From Pseudomonadota bacterium (GTDB taxonomy: Bacteria > Pseudomonadota > Gammaproteobacteria > Burkholderiales > Ferrovaceae): a stretch of DNA of 64,000 nt. The stretch covers positions 27,624 to 91,623 of the forward strand of contig JAKABO010000007.1 in assembly GCA_021796835.1 (NCBI GenBank), given 5' to 3'. Shown here one piece after another: positions 9,828-17,678 of the stretch (its first letter is position 1; each line of letters starts with the position of its first letter). The translations under genes were made by a program, and so were the position numbers. Under the pieces are notes generated by a model that saw only the letters and a list, made by a program, of their open reading frames with translations, was not told where the DNA came from and did not search any database.

Positions 9828-11471
9828 ATGGAAACATCTTCACTCTCGCCCTCGGACCGTTGCTTCGAAACCGCCTCCCGGGAGACCCTGGACCGCATGC
9901 TGGGGCAAGCCTGCCGCACCTTTGCGCAGCATGATGCCTTCCAGTGTCTGGGGCACACCTTCACCTACGCAATGATCGAACGGTGGTCCCTGAATTTCGC
10001 CAGTTGGCTGCAGGATCAGGGTTTGACCGTCGGCACGCGGGTGGCGGTCATGCTCCCCAATCTGCCCCAGTATCCCGTTGCCGTGTATGGCATCCTGCGC
10101 GCCGGCGGCGTGGTGGTCAATTGCAACCCGCTTTATACCTCCCGGGAACTGGAATTCCAGTTGCGCGATGCCGAAGCCGAATATCTCGTGGTTCTGGAAA
10201 ATTTTGCCCATACAGTGGCCCAGGCCCGTGTCCCCAGTCTGCGCCACGTGATCGTGACTCAGGTGGGTGATCTGATGGGGCTGCGCGGAACCTTCCTGAA
10301 CCTGGTTCTGCGCTACTGGAAAAAAGCCATTCCTGCCTGGCACATGGACGCGGTACTTCCCTTTCCCGCCGTTCTGGAACAGGGGCAGAGCCGACCTTTC
10401 ACCTGCCCTTCCCTGACGCCGGAACATCTGGCTTTTTTGCAATATACCGGCGGAACGACCGGACGCGCAAAAGGCGCCATGCTCAGCCATCGCAACATCA
10501 TGGCCAACCTGGACCAGGTAGGAATCTGGCATGGCCAGCATCTGATCCCCGGCCAGGAAAAAATCGTTACGGCCTTGCCGTTTTATCATATCTTTGCTCT
10601 GACCGCCAATTGCCTGCTGTTTTGGAAATTGGGCGCCACCAACCTGCTGATCCCCAACCCGCGCGACATCCCCGCATTGGTTCGCGCCCTGAAGTCCTAC
10701 CCCATGAGCGTCTTTACCGGAGTCAATACCCTGTTTGCCGCTCTGCTGTCCCATCCGGCCTTTGCCCAACTGGACTTCTCTCACCTCAAATCCACCTTGG
10801 GCGGAGGCATGGCCGTCAAGAGTGAAGTGGCCCAACGCTGGCAAATCGTCACGGGATGCTGCATCAATCAGGCCTATGGGTTGACCGAAACCTCTCCCGG
10901 GGTCTGTCTGAACCCCTTTGACGTCCAGGAATTTGATGGCAGCGTGGGGTACCCTCTACCGTGCACCGAGATCTCCCTGCGCAATGACGAAGGCAACGAA
11001 GTCCCCCCCCAAGCCAGCGGTGAAGTCTGCATCCGCGGACCTCAGGTCATGTCTGGCTACTGGCAGCAACCGGAAGAAACCAGCCAGGCTTTCTGGCCCG
11101 ACGGGTATTTTCGCAGCGGCGATATCGGGCGCTGGAACCCGACCGGGACACTGACCCTGCTGGACCGTAAAAAGGACATGATCAAAGTCTCCGGGTTCAA
11201 CGTCTACCCCAATGAAATCGAGGAAATTCTCTCTCACCACCCGGGGATTGCCGAAGTCGCTGCCATCGGCGTCGAGGATATTCATTCGGGCGAAGCCATC
11301 ACGGTGTTTGTGGTGCGTCGCGACCCCAACCTTACGGAACAGGAACTTCTTGCCTGGTGCCATCAGGAATTGACGGGTTACAAGGTCCCGCGCCACATCG
11401 AATTCCGGACCGAACTTCCCCATTCCACCGTGGGCAAGGTCCTGCGCCGGGCACTCAGGGAAAAGGCCTGA
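9828..11471 (+). CDS. long-chain fatty acid--CoA ligase (AMP-forming, FadD-like)
   Basis: A 547-residue ANL-superfamily adenylate-forming enzyme that activates fatty acids to acyl-CoA. The P-loop-like motif YTGGTTGRAKGAMLSH, the A5 motif YGLTETSP and the C-terminal hinge LLDRKKDMIKVSGFNVYPNEIEE are all intact, with a final VGKVLRRALR lysine region. The frame is open to 9717 (TTG), but that stretch overlaps the predicted promoter, so the ATG at 9828, with a purine-rich stretch at 9806-9812, is used. Length fits FadD (about 560). It is a monocistronic unit by spacing; substrate chain length cannot be read from sequence. Confidence 0.88.
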   Translation: METSSLSPSDRCFETASRETLDRMLGQACRTFAQHDAFQCLGHTFTYAMIERWSLNFASWLQDQGLTVGTRVAVMLPNLPQYPVAVYGILRAGGVVVNCNPLYTSRELEFQLRDAEAEYLVVLENFAHTVAQARVPSLRHVIVTQVGDLMGLRGTFLNLVLRYWKKAIPAWHMDAVLPFPAVLEQGQSRPFTCPSLTPEHLAFLQYTGGTTGRAKGAMLSHRNIMANLDQVGIWHGQHLIPGQEKIVTALPFYHIFALTANCLLFWKLGATNLLIPNPRDIPALVRALKSYPMSVFTGVNTLFAALLSHPAFAQLDFSHLKSTLGGGMAVKSEVAQRWQIVTGCCINQAYGLTETSPGVCLNPFDVQEFDGSVGYPLPCTEISLRNDEGNEVPPQASGEVCIRGPQVMSGYWQQPEETSQAFWPDGYFRSGDIGRWNPTGTLTLLDRKKDMIKVSGFNVYPNEIEEILSHHPGIAEVAAIGVEDIHSGEAITVFVVRRDPNLTEQELLAWCHQELTGYKVPRHIEFRTELPHSTVGKVLRRALREKA

Positions 11472-11558
11472 TCCTCCCTACCTGACACAGGATTTCTTCA
11501 AGTCCGACAGGCCTCCTCCCCCGGCAACCTATTCATCCTTTCATTTTTTTGCGCTTTC

Positions 11559-11567
11559 TGTTATCAT
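11559..11567 (+). promoter_or_regulatory. extended -10 promoter for the helicase leader RNA
   Basis: TGT-TATCAT is an extended -10 (TGn plus 5 of 6 bases of TATAAT). The -35 region is poor (TTTCAT at 17-base spacing), which extended -10 promoters tolerate. The predicted start near 11574 sits at the base of the first leader hairpin. Confidence 0.45.
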
Positions 11568-11570
11568 GCC

Positions 11571-11743
11571 GGCACTGCATGCGACAGGTAGTGCAGTGTC
11601 CCTGACCTTATCCATTCATTTCTGAATGTCTTTTGCCGGTTAGTGACTTACGCCGGCGGTTCTCCGCTGTTTTTTCATCTGAGGCTCGTGTGAACCCTCC
11701 CGGGTTCCCTTTACCTGTCGCTTCGCCCTCGAGGATTAGTACA
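11571..11743 (+). ncRNA. structured 5' leader or small RNA ahead of the DEAD-box helicase, attenuator-like
   Basis: Four consecutive hairpins are visible. H1: GGCACTGCA (11571-11579) with TGCAGTGTC (11592-11600). H2: CATTCA (11613-11618) with TGAATG (11623-11628). H3: CGGCGG (11654-11659) with CCGCTG (11664-11669) around a TTCT loop, followed by six T's (11670-11675), an intrinsic-terminator form. H4: GAACCC (11692-11697) with GGGTTC (11702-11707). GCCGG at 11635-11639 can pair with CCGGC at 11653-11657, which would exclude H3. It could be a ~100-nt small RNA ending at 11675 or a transcription-attenuated leader; the role is inference. Confidence 0.5.
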
Positions 11744-13048
11744 TTGACTACCCCCATGTTGTTTGAACACTTGAATCTGGACCCCCGCCTGCTCAGCGCT
11801 GTTACCGAAGCCGGCTACACCGAACCCACCCCCGTCCAGGCCCAGGCCATTCCGGCCCTGCTGACGGGCTCCGACCTGATGGTCACCTCACGCACCGGAT
11901 CGGGCAAAACTGCCGCCTTCATGTTGCCAGCCCTGCATCGTCTGGCCACTCGCCCCTTGAGCGGAAAAGGCCCGCGCCTGCTGATCTTGTCCCCCACCCG
12001 GGAACTGGCCAGCCAGATCACCGAAGCCGCCAAAATCTACGGGAAAAACCTGAAACAGGTTCGCACCGTGACCTTGCTGGGCGGAACGCCCTATCCGGTC
12101 CAGAACCGCAATCTGGCACGCCCCTATGATATTTTGGTGGCCACACCGGGACGTTTGCTCGACCAGATGGACAGTCGACGGGTCGATCTGTCCCAAGTCG
12201 AAATGTTGGTCCTGGATGAAGCCGACCGCATGCTCGACATGGGGTTCATCGACGATGTCAAACGCATCGCCAGCGCCACCCCGATCACCCGTCAGACCCT
12301 GATGTTTTCTGCCACCTTCGACAAACCCATTGCGCGCCTGGCCGAAACCCTCTTGCGGGACCCCGTGCGCATCGAGGCCACCTCCCTCAAGGCCGCCCAT
12401 GAAAACATCGACCAGCGCCTCCACTACGTGGACAATCTGGCCCATAAGAATCGTCTGCTGGCCCACCTGCTGGCCGACGTCGACCTCAACCAGGCCATCA
12501 TTTTCACCGCCACCAAGCGCGATGCCGACCTGCTGGCCGACGACCTGAGCGGACAAGGCCACTCTGCGGCCGCACTTCACGGCGACATGCATCAGGGGGC
12601 CCGTAACCGCACCCTGGACGGTCTGCGCCACGGACGTTTGCGCGTTCTGGTGGCGACCGATGTGGCTGCGCGTGGAATCGATGTCCCTGGCATCAGTCAC
12701 GTCATCAACTATGATCTGCCCAAAGTGGCCGAAGACTATGTCCACCGGATTGGCCGTACCGGCCGCGCCGGCAACAAGGGAATCGCCATTTCCCTGGCCA
12801 GCAGCCGCGATTTCCTGCAACTGCAGCGCATCGAACGCTTCACCGGGAAATCCATCGATGTTCATACCATCGCCGGATTCGAGCCGCGCATGCCCATTCG
12901 CCCCCCCTCCCGGTCTGCCCGCCCTGGTCCTGCCAGCAAGGGACGCAGCAATCCTGCGCAGGATCGGCCCCAGCACCGTGAAGCACGCACCCCCTGGTCG
13001 GCAGAACCACGCCAGAACAAGGCGCCCATTCGCAAACGCGCTGGCTGA
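11744..13048 (+). CDS. rhlE: RhlE-type DEAD-box ATP-dependent RNA helicase
   Basis: A 434-residue RNA helicase for RNA unwinding in decay and cold or ribosome-assembly contexts. Motifs in order: Q motif (TEPTPVQ), motif I RTGSGKT, PTRELA, TPGR, DEAD, SAT, then in domain 2 ATDVAARGID and HRIGRTGR. A basic low-complexity tail (about residues 375-434) is typical of RhlE. Start: GAGGA at 11731-11735 is spaced 8 bases from a TTG at 11744, but 20 from the ATG at 11756, so I prefer the TTG; either gives the same protein apart from four residues. Expression is probably controlled by the structured leader upstream. Confidence 0.88.
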   Translation: MTTPMLFEHLNLDPRLLSAVTEAGYTEPTPVQAQAIPALLTGSDLMVTSRTGSGKTAAFMLPALHRLATRPLSGKGPRLLILSPTRELASQITEAAKIYGKNLKQVRTVTLLGGTPYPVQNRNLARPYDILVATPGRLLDQMDSRRVDLSQVEMLVLDEADRMLDMGFIDDVKRIASATPITRQTLMFSATFDKPIARLAETLLRDPVRIEATSLKAAHENIDQRLHYVDNLAHKNRLLAHLLADVDLNQAIIFTATKRDADLLADDLSGQGHSAAALHGDMHQGARNRTLDGLRHGRLRVLVATDVAARGIDVPGISHVINYDLPKVAEDYVHRIGRTGRAGNKGIAISLASSRDFLQLQRIERFTGKSIDVHTIAGFEPRMPIRPPSRSARPGPASKGRSNPAQDRPQHREARTPWSAEPRQNKAPIRKRAG

Positions 13049-13067
13049 AACTTGCTGAAGGCGGTTC

Positions 13068-14624
13068 ATGTCCGACTTGGTGCGCAGACTGAAAGGCTTG
13101 TGGATCCTGGCCCTACTGACCACCTGGTTGGCCCTGGTCCAGTTGCCCCTGTTTGACGAGGACGAAGGAGAGTACGGAGAAGTCGCTGTGGAAATGGCCC
13201 GCAGCGGCGACTTCATCACCCCGACCCTGAACGGTCAGCCTTTTTTTGAAAAGCCCATCCTGGCTTTTTGGCTCGAGGCCCCGCTGGTCAAGGTATTCGG
13301 CGTCCATGCCTGGGTTTTCCGCTTGCCCTCACTGCTGGCTTGTCTGCTCTGGATGCTCATTCTGGGCCGCTTTGCCCGCCGACACTGGGGGCCTGAAGCC
13401 GGGGCGCTGGCCGCCCTGCTCTGTGCCACCTCTCTGGGCGTCACGGTATCGGCCCACGCCGCAGCAATGGACGGGGTTCTCTGTCTCCTCATCACCCTGG
13501 CCCAACTGGATCTCTATCGAGCCTGGAAAACGCAGGATCCCTGGGCTGAACGGCGTACCTGGCTGTGGATGGCACTCGGCTTTCTGGCCAAGGGGCCGGT
13601 GGCCGTGGTGGTCCCCGCACTCACCAGTTTCCTGTTCTACGGACTCCACAAAGAATGGAAGCGCTGGTTCCGCAGCGCCTTCAATGGCTGGGGATGGCTC
13701 ATTTTTTGTACGCTGGCCCTGCCCTGGTACGTCGTCCAGTACCACTTGATGGGGCCCCGCTTCATCGAATATTTCCTGTGGCGGGAAAACCTCGGACGTC
13801 TCACCGGCACCCTGCAGGGGCATGGGGGAAGCGTTCTGTATTACCTGCCCGTGCTGCTGGTGATTGCCTGGCCACATACACCCCTGTTATTGAAATCGCT
13901 GGGAGAAGGCTGGCGCGATCGCGCCAGCCCCCTGACCCAGTTCCTGTTGCTTTGGTTTGCCACGGTTTTTGCCCTGTTTTCCCTGGCGCATACCAAGTTG
14001 CCCCACTATCTGCTGATCGGGTTACCCCCCCTCTTCCTGCTCATGGCCCAGCACCGCCACGCCCTCAAGCATTCCTGGAGCCTCTGGCTCCCATGGTTCC
14101 TCATGCCCGCCCTGGTCATCAGCTTACCTTTCATCGTCCAATCCCAGGCGCGGTCCACCCCCAACCCCTACCTGCGCGCCCTGCTTCTCCAGGGCCCGGA
14201 CATTTTCACCACAGGCTGGTGGACAGGCGTGACCGGCCTGCTGCTGCTCTGTGCCCTGCTGGGGTTCGTGGTCATCCGTGTCCATCCGATCCCTGAAAAT
14301 CTTTCTGCGCGCAGCCTGGCTCTGGGGGCCACCGGCGTGATGAGCACCCTGATCCTGACCACGATACTCATGCCAGTGGCCGCCCGCTTGCAGCAAACCC
14401 CGGTGCGCATCCTGGCCCAGTGGAGTCGTCAGCACCCGGGGCCGATCGTGGCAGACGATCGCATGCCCAGTTTTGCCGTGTACAGTGGCAGAGCCACCGT
14501 CAACCGACCGGCCCATCCCGGAGATTGGGTTTTCATCCGGGCAGACCACCTTTCCAACCTCCCCCCTCATGTCGTCCTGTACGCCATGGGCGGTCTCTAT
14601 CTGGTTCAAATTCTGCCCCAATGA
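13068..14624 (+). CDS. ArnT-like polyprenyl-phosphate-sugar glycosyltransferase (GT39/GT83)
   Basis: A 518-residue integral membrane glycosyltransferase with about a dozen hydrophobic segments. The first periplasmic loop carries the acidic catalytic signature FDEDEGEYGEVA, followed by FITPTLNGQPFFEKP, which closely matches the ArnT/PMT loop. ArnT moves 4-amino-4-deoxy-L-arabinose from undecaprenyl phosphate to lipid A, but no arnBCAD genes are present here, so the donor and acceptor are unknown. It lies 19 bases after the helicase and overlaps the PAP2 gene by ATGA. Confidence 0.82.
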   Translation: MSDLVRRLKGLWILALLTTWLALVQLPLFDEDEGEYGEVAVEMARSGDFITPTLNGQPFFEKPILAFWLEAPLVKVFGVHAWVFRLPSLLACLLWMLILGRFARRHWGPEAGALAALLCATSLGVTVSAHAAAMDGVLCLLITLAQLDLYRAWKTQDPWAERRTWLWMALGFLAKGPVAVVVPALTSFLFYGLHKEWKRWFRSAFNGWGWLIFCTLALPWYVVQYHLMGPRFIEYFLWRENLGRLTGTLQGHGGSVLYYLPVLLVIAWPHTPLLLKSLGEGWRDRASPLTQFLLLWFATVFALFSLAHTKLPHYLLIGLPPLFLLMAQHRHALKHSWSLWLPWFLMPALVISLPFIVQSQARSTPNPYLRALLLQGPDIFTTGWWTGVTGLLLLCALLGFVVIRVHPIPENLSARSLALGATGVMSTLILTTILMPVAARLQQTPVRILAQWSRQHPGPIVADDRMPSFAVYSGRATVNRPAHPGDWVFIRADHLSNLPPHVVLYAMGGLYLVQILPQ

Positions 14625-15397
14625 CTCCGCCGCTCCTCTCTACTCGAACACTCTGGCGCTGGACCTTCCCTCTGGTGTGCCTGGGACTGGCCCTCGAAGT
14701 TGCCTTGACCTGCACCAATCTGCCCCTGTTCGAGGTATTGCATCGGCTTTTCTCCTACCTGCCTCCCCTGCTGTGGACCCACTGGACGGCACTGGGGGAT
14801 TCCGCACTGGTCCCCCTGCTCCTGTTTCCCTGGTGGCGACGGCGCCCGGATCTGTTATGGGCTGCCCTGCTGGCCGCCCTGCTGGCCTTCCTTTTTTCCC
14901 ATGGCTTGAAGCACTGGATAGACGCGCCGCGCCCCCCCGCCGTTCTGACGGTGACGGTCATCGGCCCCCGCCTGTTGCATGGGTCCTTCCCCTCGGGACA
15001 TACCACCGCCATCTTCACCCTGATCGCCCTTCTCATCCACGGTCTCCCACTCCGCACCCCTGGCACACGCTGGGCCTTGATTCTCGCGGGATCCGCCGTG
15101 GCTGCCTCCCGTATTGCCCTCGGCGTACACTGGCCTCTGGATGTGCTGGTAGGGGCAGCTGGCGGATGGCTCTGCGCCCTCGCTGGACTGGCCTGGGCGC
15201 AACGCTGGACCTGGGGGACGACCCGGGGGCGCTGGCTGCCCCTGCTGGTATTGGTCGCGCTCGCAGCCTTTGCCCTGTTCCGGAAATCCGAAGGTCTGCC
15301 GGGTGTCTTCTGGTCTGAGAAGGCACTGGTGCTGACCATGCTGATCCTCGGCTGGCGCGCAGGCTTGCATGCCCCGCCCGCGAAAACCCTGGACTAA
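14621..15397 (+). CDS. PAP2-family membrane phosphatase
   Basis: A 258-residue PAP2 acid phosphatase with six or so membrane segments. All three signature motifs are present: K-x6-RP (KHWIDAPRPP), PSGH (GSFPSGHTT) and SR-x5-H (SRIALGVHWPLD). Relatives dephosphorylate undecaprenyl pyrophosphate, phosphatidylglycerol phosphate or lipid A. The ATG at 14621 overlaps the glycosyltransferase stop; coupling to an ArnT-like enzyme suggests a role in recycling the polyprenyl carrier or preparing lipid A, which is inference. The C-terminal half holds extra hydrophobic segments. Confidence 0.85.
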   Translation: MTPPLLSTRTLWRWTFPLVCLGLALEVALTCTNLPLFEVLHRLFSYLPPLLWTHWTALGDSALVPLLLFPWWRRRPDLLWAALLAALLAFLFSHGLKHWIDAPRPPAVLTVTVIGPRLLHGSFPSGHTTAIFTLIALLIHGLPLRTPGTRWALILAGSAVAASRIALGVHWPLDVLVGAAGGWLCALAGLAWAQRWTWGTTRGRWLPLLVLVALAAFALFRKSEGLPGVFWSEKALVLTMLILGWRAGLHAPPAKTLD

Positions 15398-15454
15398 TCA
15401 GGGTATACTTCGGTACCTCGCGGGCCGCCCTGATTCAACAAAGGATTTCAACGC

Positions 15455-16147
15455 ATGACGGTTTCTCCCCATCCCCTGCAACACCTCTTTGACAATAACC
15501 GCCTTTGGGTGGACTCCATGCTGGCCGAGGACCCCAACTTCTTCAAGGCACTGGCCACCCAACAGGCCCCTGAATACCTCTGGATCGGTTGTTCCGACTC
15601 CCGTGTCCCGGCCAATCAGATCACCGGCCTGGCCCCTGGAGAGGTCTTCGTACACCGTAACGTGGCCAATGTCGTGGTGCACAGCGACCTCAATTCCCTG
15701 TCGGTCCTGCAGTTTGCCGTGGACCAGTTGAAGGTGCGTCATATCATGGTGGTGGGTCACTATGGCTGCTCGGGCGTGCGCACGGCCCTGACCGGAATGC
15801 GCGTCGGGATTGCCGATAACTGGTTACGGCACGTCCGGGATGTCCATGAGAAGCATGAGGGCCTCATCGAGCGGTGCCCCGCCAACCTGCGTCATGACCG
15901 CCTGTGCGAATTGAATGCCATGGAACAGGCCCTCACCGTCTGCCAGACCACCGTGGTCCAGGATGCCTGGGAACGCCGGCAACCCGTCACCGTCCACGCC
16001 TGGGTCTATGGGGTGGACAATGGCCAACTGCACGACCTCGGCTTTACCGTTTCCTCCCCCCAGGAGTTGCGGACCCGCTACGCCACCACCCTGGAACTCA
16101 TCTCAGCGCGGATCAGTTGCGCTGGCAGCGCGGACAATACCAGGTAG
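15455..16147 (+). CDS. can: beta-class carbonic anhydrase
   Basis: A 230-residue zinc enzyme interconverting CO2 and bicarbonate in the cytoplasm. The zinc ligands are Cys46 (with Asp48-Arg50, CSDSR), His102 and Cys105 (GHYGCSGV), the complete beta-class set. A TATACT at 15404-15409 could be the -10, but no good -35 is visible. It stands alone on the plus strand, and its last 35 bases overlap the end of mutM on the other strand (tail to tail). Confidence 0.94.
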   Translation: MTVSPHPLQHLFDNNRLWVDSMLAEDPNFFKALATQQAPEYLWIGCSDSRVPANQITGLAPGEVFVHRNVANVVVHSDLNSLSVLQFAVDQLKVRHIMVVGHYGCSGVRTALTGMRVGIADNWLRHVRDVHEKHEGLIERCPANLRHDRLCELNAMEQALTVCQTTVVQDAWERRQPVTVHAWVYGVDNGQLHDLGFTVSSPQELRTRYATTLELISARISCAGSADNTR

Positions 16148-16952
16148 AGCGTTGCCCCTGACGAATCTGACGGATGGGCGTTGCGCAGCGCACACAGGGT
16201 TGTCCCGTGCGACCGTAAACCTGGTGTTGCTGCTGAAAATACCCACCCTCCCCCGTGACCCCCACAAAATCGCGCAGGGTGCTCCCACCGGCCCGAATGG
16301 CCTGTTCCAGAACCTGACGCACCGCCTGGGCCAGGCGATGGTAGCGCTCCAGGCCAATCCGGCCCGCCGCGCGACGCGGGTCGATCCCGGCCAGGAAGAG
16401 ACTTTCGCAGGCATAGATATTGCCGGCCCCCACCACCAACCGACCTTCCAGCAACAAGGGTTTGATGGCGACCTTCAGGCCGCGCGTGGCGCGATGAAAC
16501 CAGGCCCCGTCAAACCCTGCTTCCAGGGGTTCCCGCCCCATCCTGGAAAAACAGGGGTGAGCCTGCCAGAAAGACGTTTGAGGGGCTTCCGCAGGACGGG
16601 GAACCCAGAGCAGCGCGCCAAACCGGCGGGGGTCACGATAGCGCACCAGGCTTCCGTCCGCGAACAGCAGATCCACATGCTCATGCCGTTGCGCAGGCAC
16701 TGACTGGGTCAGGTAGCGCAGGGTGCCACTCATGCCCAGATGAATGATCAGCGCCCCGTGACTCATTTCCAGCACCAGATATTTTCCCCGTCGTCGCACC
16801 TGCAGAACCTGCTGGGGTTCGGGACTCGCCAACGCCGAAGGAACGGGATGACGCAAGCGGCTCTCCCGAATCACGGCACCCACCCAGATCCGACCGGTCA
16901 CGTGGGCGCTGAGCGCCTGGCGGGTGACTTCGACTTCAGGCAATTCCGGCAT
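16113..16952 (-). CDS. mutM: formamidopyrimidine-DNA glycosylase (MutM/Fpg)
   Basis: A 279-residue base-excision repair enzyme removing 8-oxoguanine. The N-terminus MPELPEVEVTRQ supplies the catalytic Pro2 and Glu3; the central H2TH region is intact (LVVGAGNIYACESLF), and the C-terminus ends in a four-cysteine zinc finger (CVRC...CPRCQRN). It is the last gene of the selO-yhhQ-mutM run, starting 3 bases after yhhQ. Its 3' end runs 35 bases into the carbonic anhydrase gene on the opposite strand. Confidence 0.96.
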   Translation of the reverse strand: MPELPEVEVTRQALSAHVTGRIWVGAVIRESRLRHPVPSALASPEPQQVLQVRRRGKYLVLEMSHGALIIHLGMSGTLRYLTQSVPAQRHEHVDLLFADGSLVRYRDPRRFGALLWVPRPAEAPQTSFWQAHPCFSRMGREPLEAGFDGAWFHRATRGLKVAIKPLLLEGRLVVGAGNIYACESLFLAGIDPRRAAGRIGLERYHRLAQAVRQVLEQAIRAGGSTLRDFVGVTGEGGYFQQQHQVYGRTGQPCVRCATPIRQIRQGQRSTWYCPRCQRN

Positions 16953-16955
16953 GCT

Positions 16956-17678
16956 TCAGGGCTCGATGGAAAATGGGTTGAAATGGGTATGCTCGTCGTA
17001 AAAATCTTCCTGTTCCGCCCGTTTCAGGAAATTGACCAGCGCATAGGTGAGGGGCGTGGCCAGGGCTTCCCAGAAGACCTTGATGCCATACTCCAGGATC
17101 GCCACCTCGATCAAATCCCGGGTCTCCCATATTCCGTAAAAAGCAATCCCGTAAAAAAGCAGTGAATCCAGGCCCTCCCCAACCGCCGTCGAAAGAATGG
17201 CACGCATCCACAGCCATCGTCCGCGCATCTTCACCTTGAGACGGGCCAGGACGTAACTGTTGGAAAAACTGCCGCACCAGTAAGCCAGCATGGAGCCGGC
17301 AGCAATTCGCCAGGTATTTCCGAATACCCCCTCCAGTTGCCCCTGAAAGGTCGCCATGAAAACATTGGGCGCGGGTGGGAGGGAAACGATCACCCAAGCC
17401 ATGAGGGAGGCAAAGGCCAGAGCCGTGAATCCCGCCCAGACGACCCGGCGGTCGCGGGCATAGCCATAGACCTCGGTTAGAACATCCCCGAAAAAGTAGG
17501 AAATGGGAAAGAACAACACCCCTGCACCCACGGTAAAAGTCCTGAATCCCGGCACGCTGAGCGTCGTCTGTTTGGCTGCCCCGATCAGGTTGGTACACAG
17601 CAGAATGCAGATGAAAGCCGCCATGATCAGATCATAATAGCGGTAGTGCCTGTCCCGGGCCTGGGTCTGGACAGTCAT
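16956..17678 (-). CDS. yhhQ: queuosine precursor transporter (YhhQ/QPTR family)
   Basis: A 240-residue inner-membrane protein with about six hydrophobic segments (ILLCTNLIGAAK early, FFGDVLTEVYGYARDRRVVW, and GSFSNSYVLARLK). YhhQ proteins import preQ0/preQ1 for queuosine synthesis. The ATG at 17678 overlaps the selO stop (ATGA), so I use it rather than the longer open frame. The window also encodes Tgt and QueA, the enzymes that use preQ1, which supports a queuosine salvage role. Confidence 0.9.
   Translation of the reverse strand: MTVQTQARDRHYRYYDLIMAAFICILLCTNLIGAAKQTTLSVPGFRTFTVGAGVLFFPISYFFGDVLTEVYGYARDRRVVWAGFTALAFASLMAWVIVSLPPAPNVFMATFQGQLEGVFGNTWRIAAGSMLAYWCGSFSNSYVLARLKVKMRGRWLWMRAILSTAVGEGLDSLLFYGIAFYGIWETRDLIEVAILEYGIKVFWEALATPLTYALVNFLKRAEQEDFYDEHTHFNPFSIEP

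Noticed and set aside
11633..11743. Longer N-terminus for the helicase beginning at a TTG at 11633
   Set aside because: The stretch is inside the predicted structured leader and terminator, has no ribosome site, and gives a Ser/Pro-rich extension not seen in RhlE.
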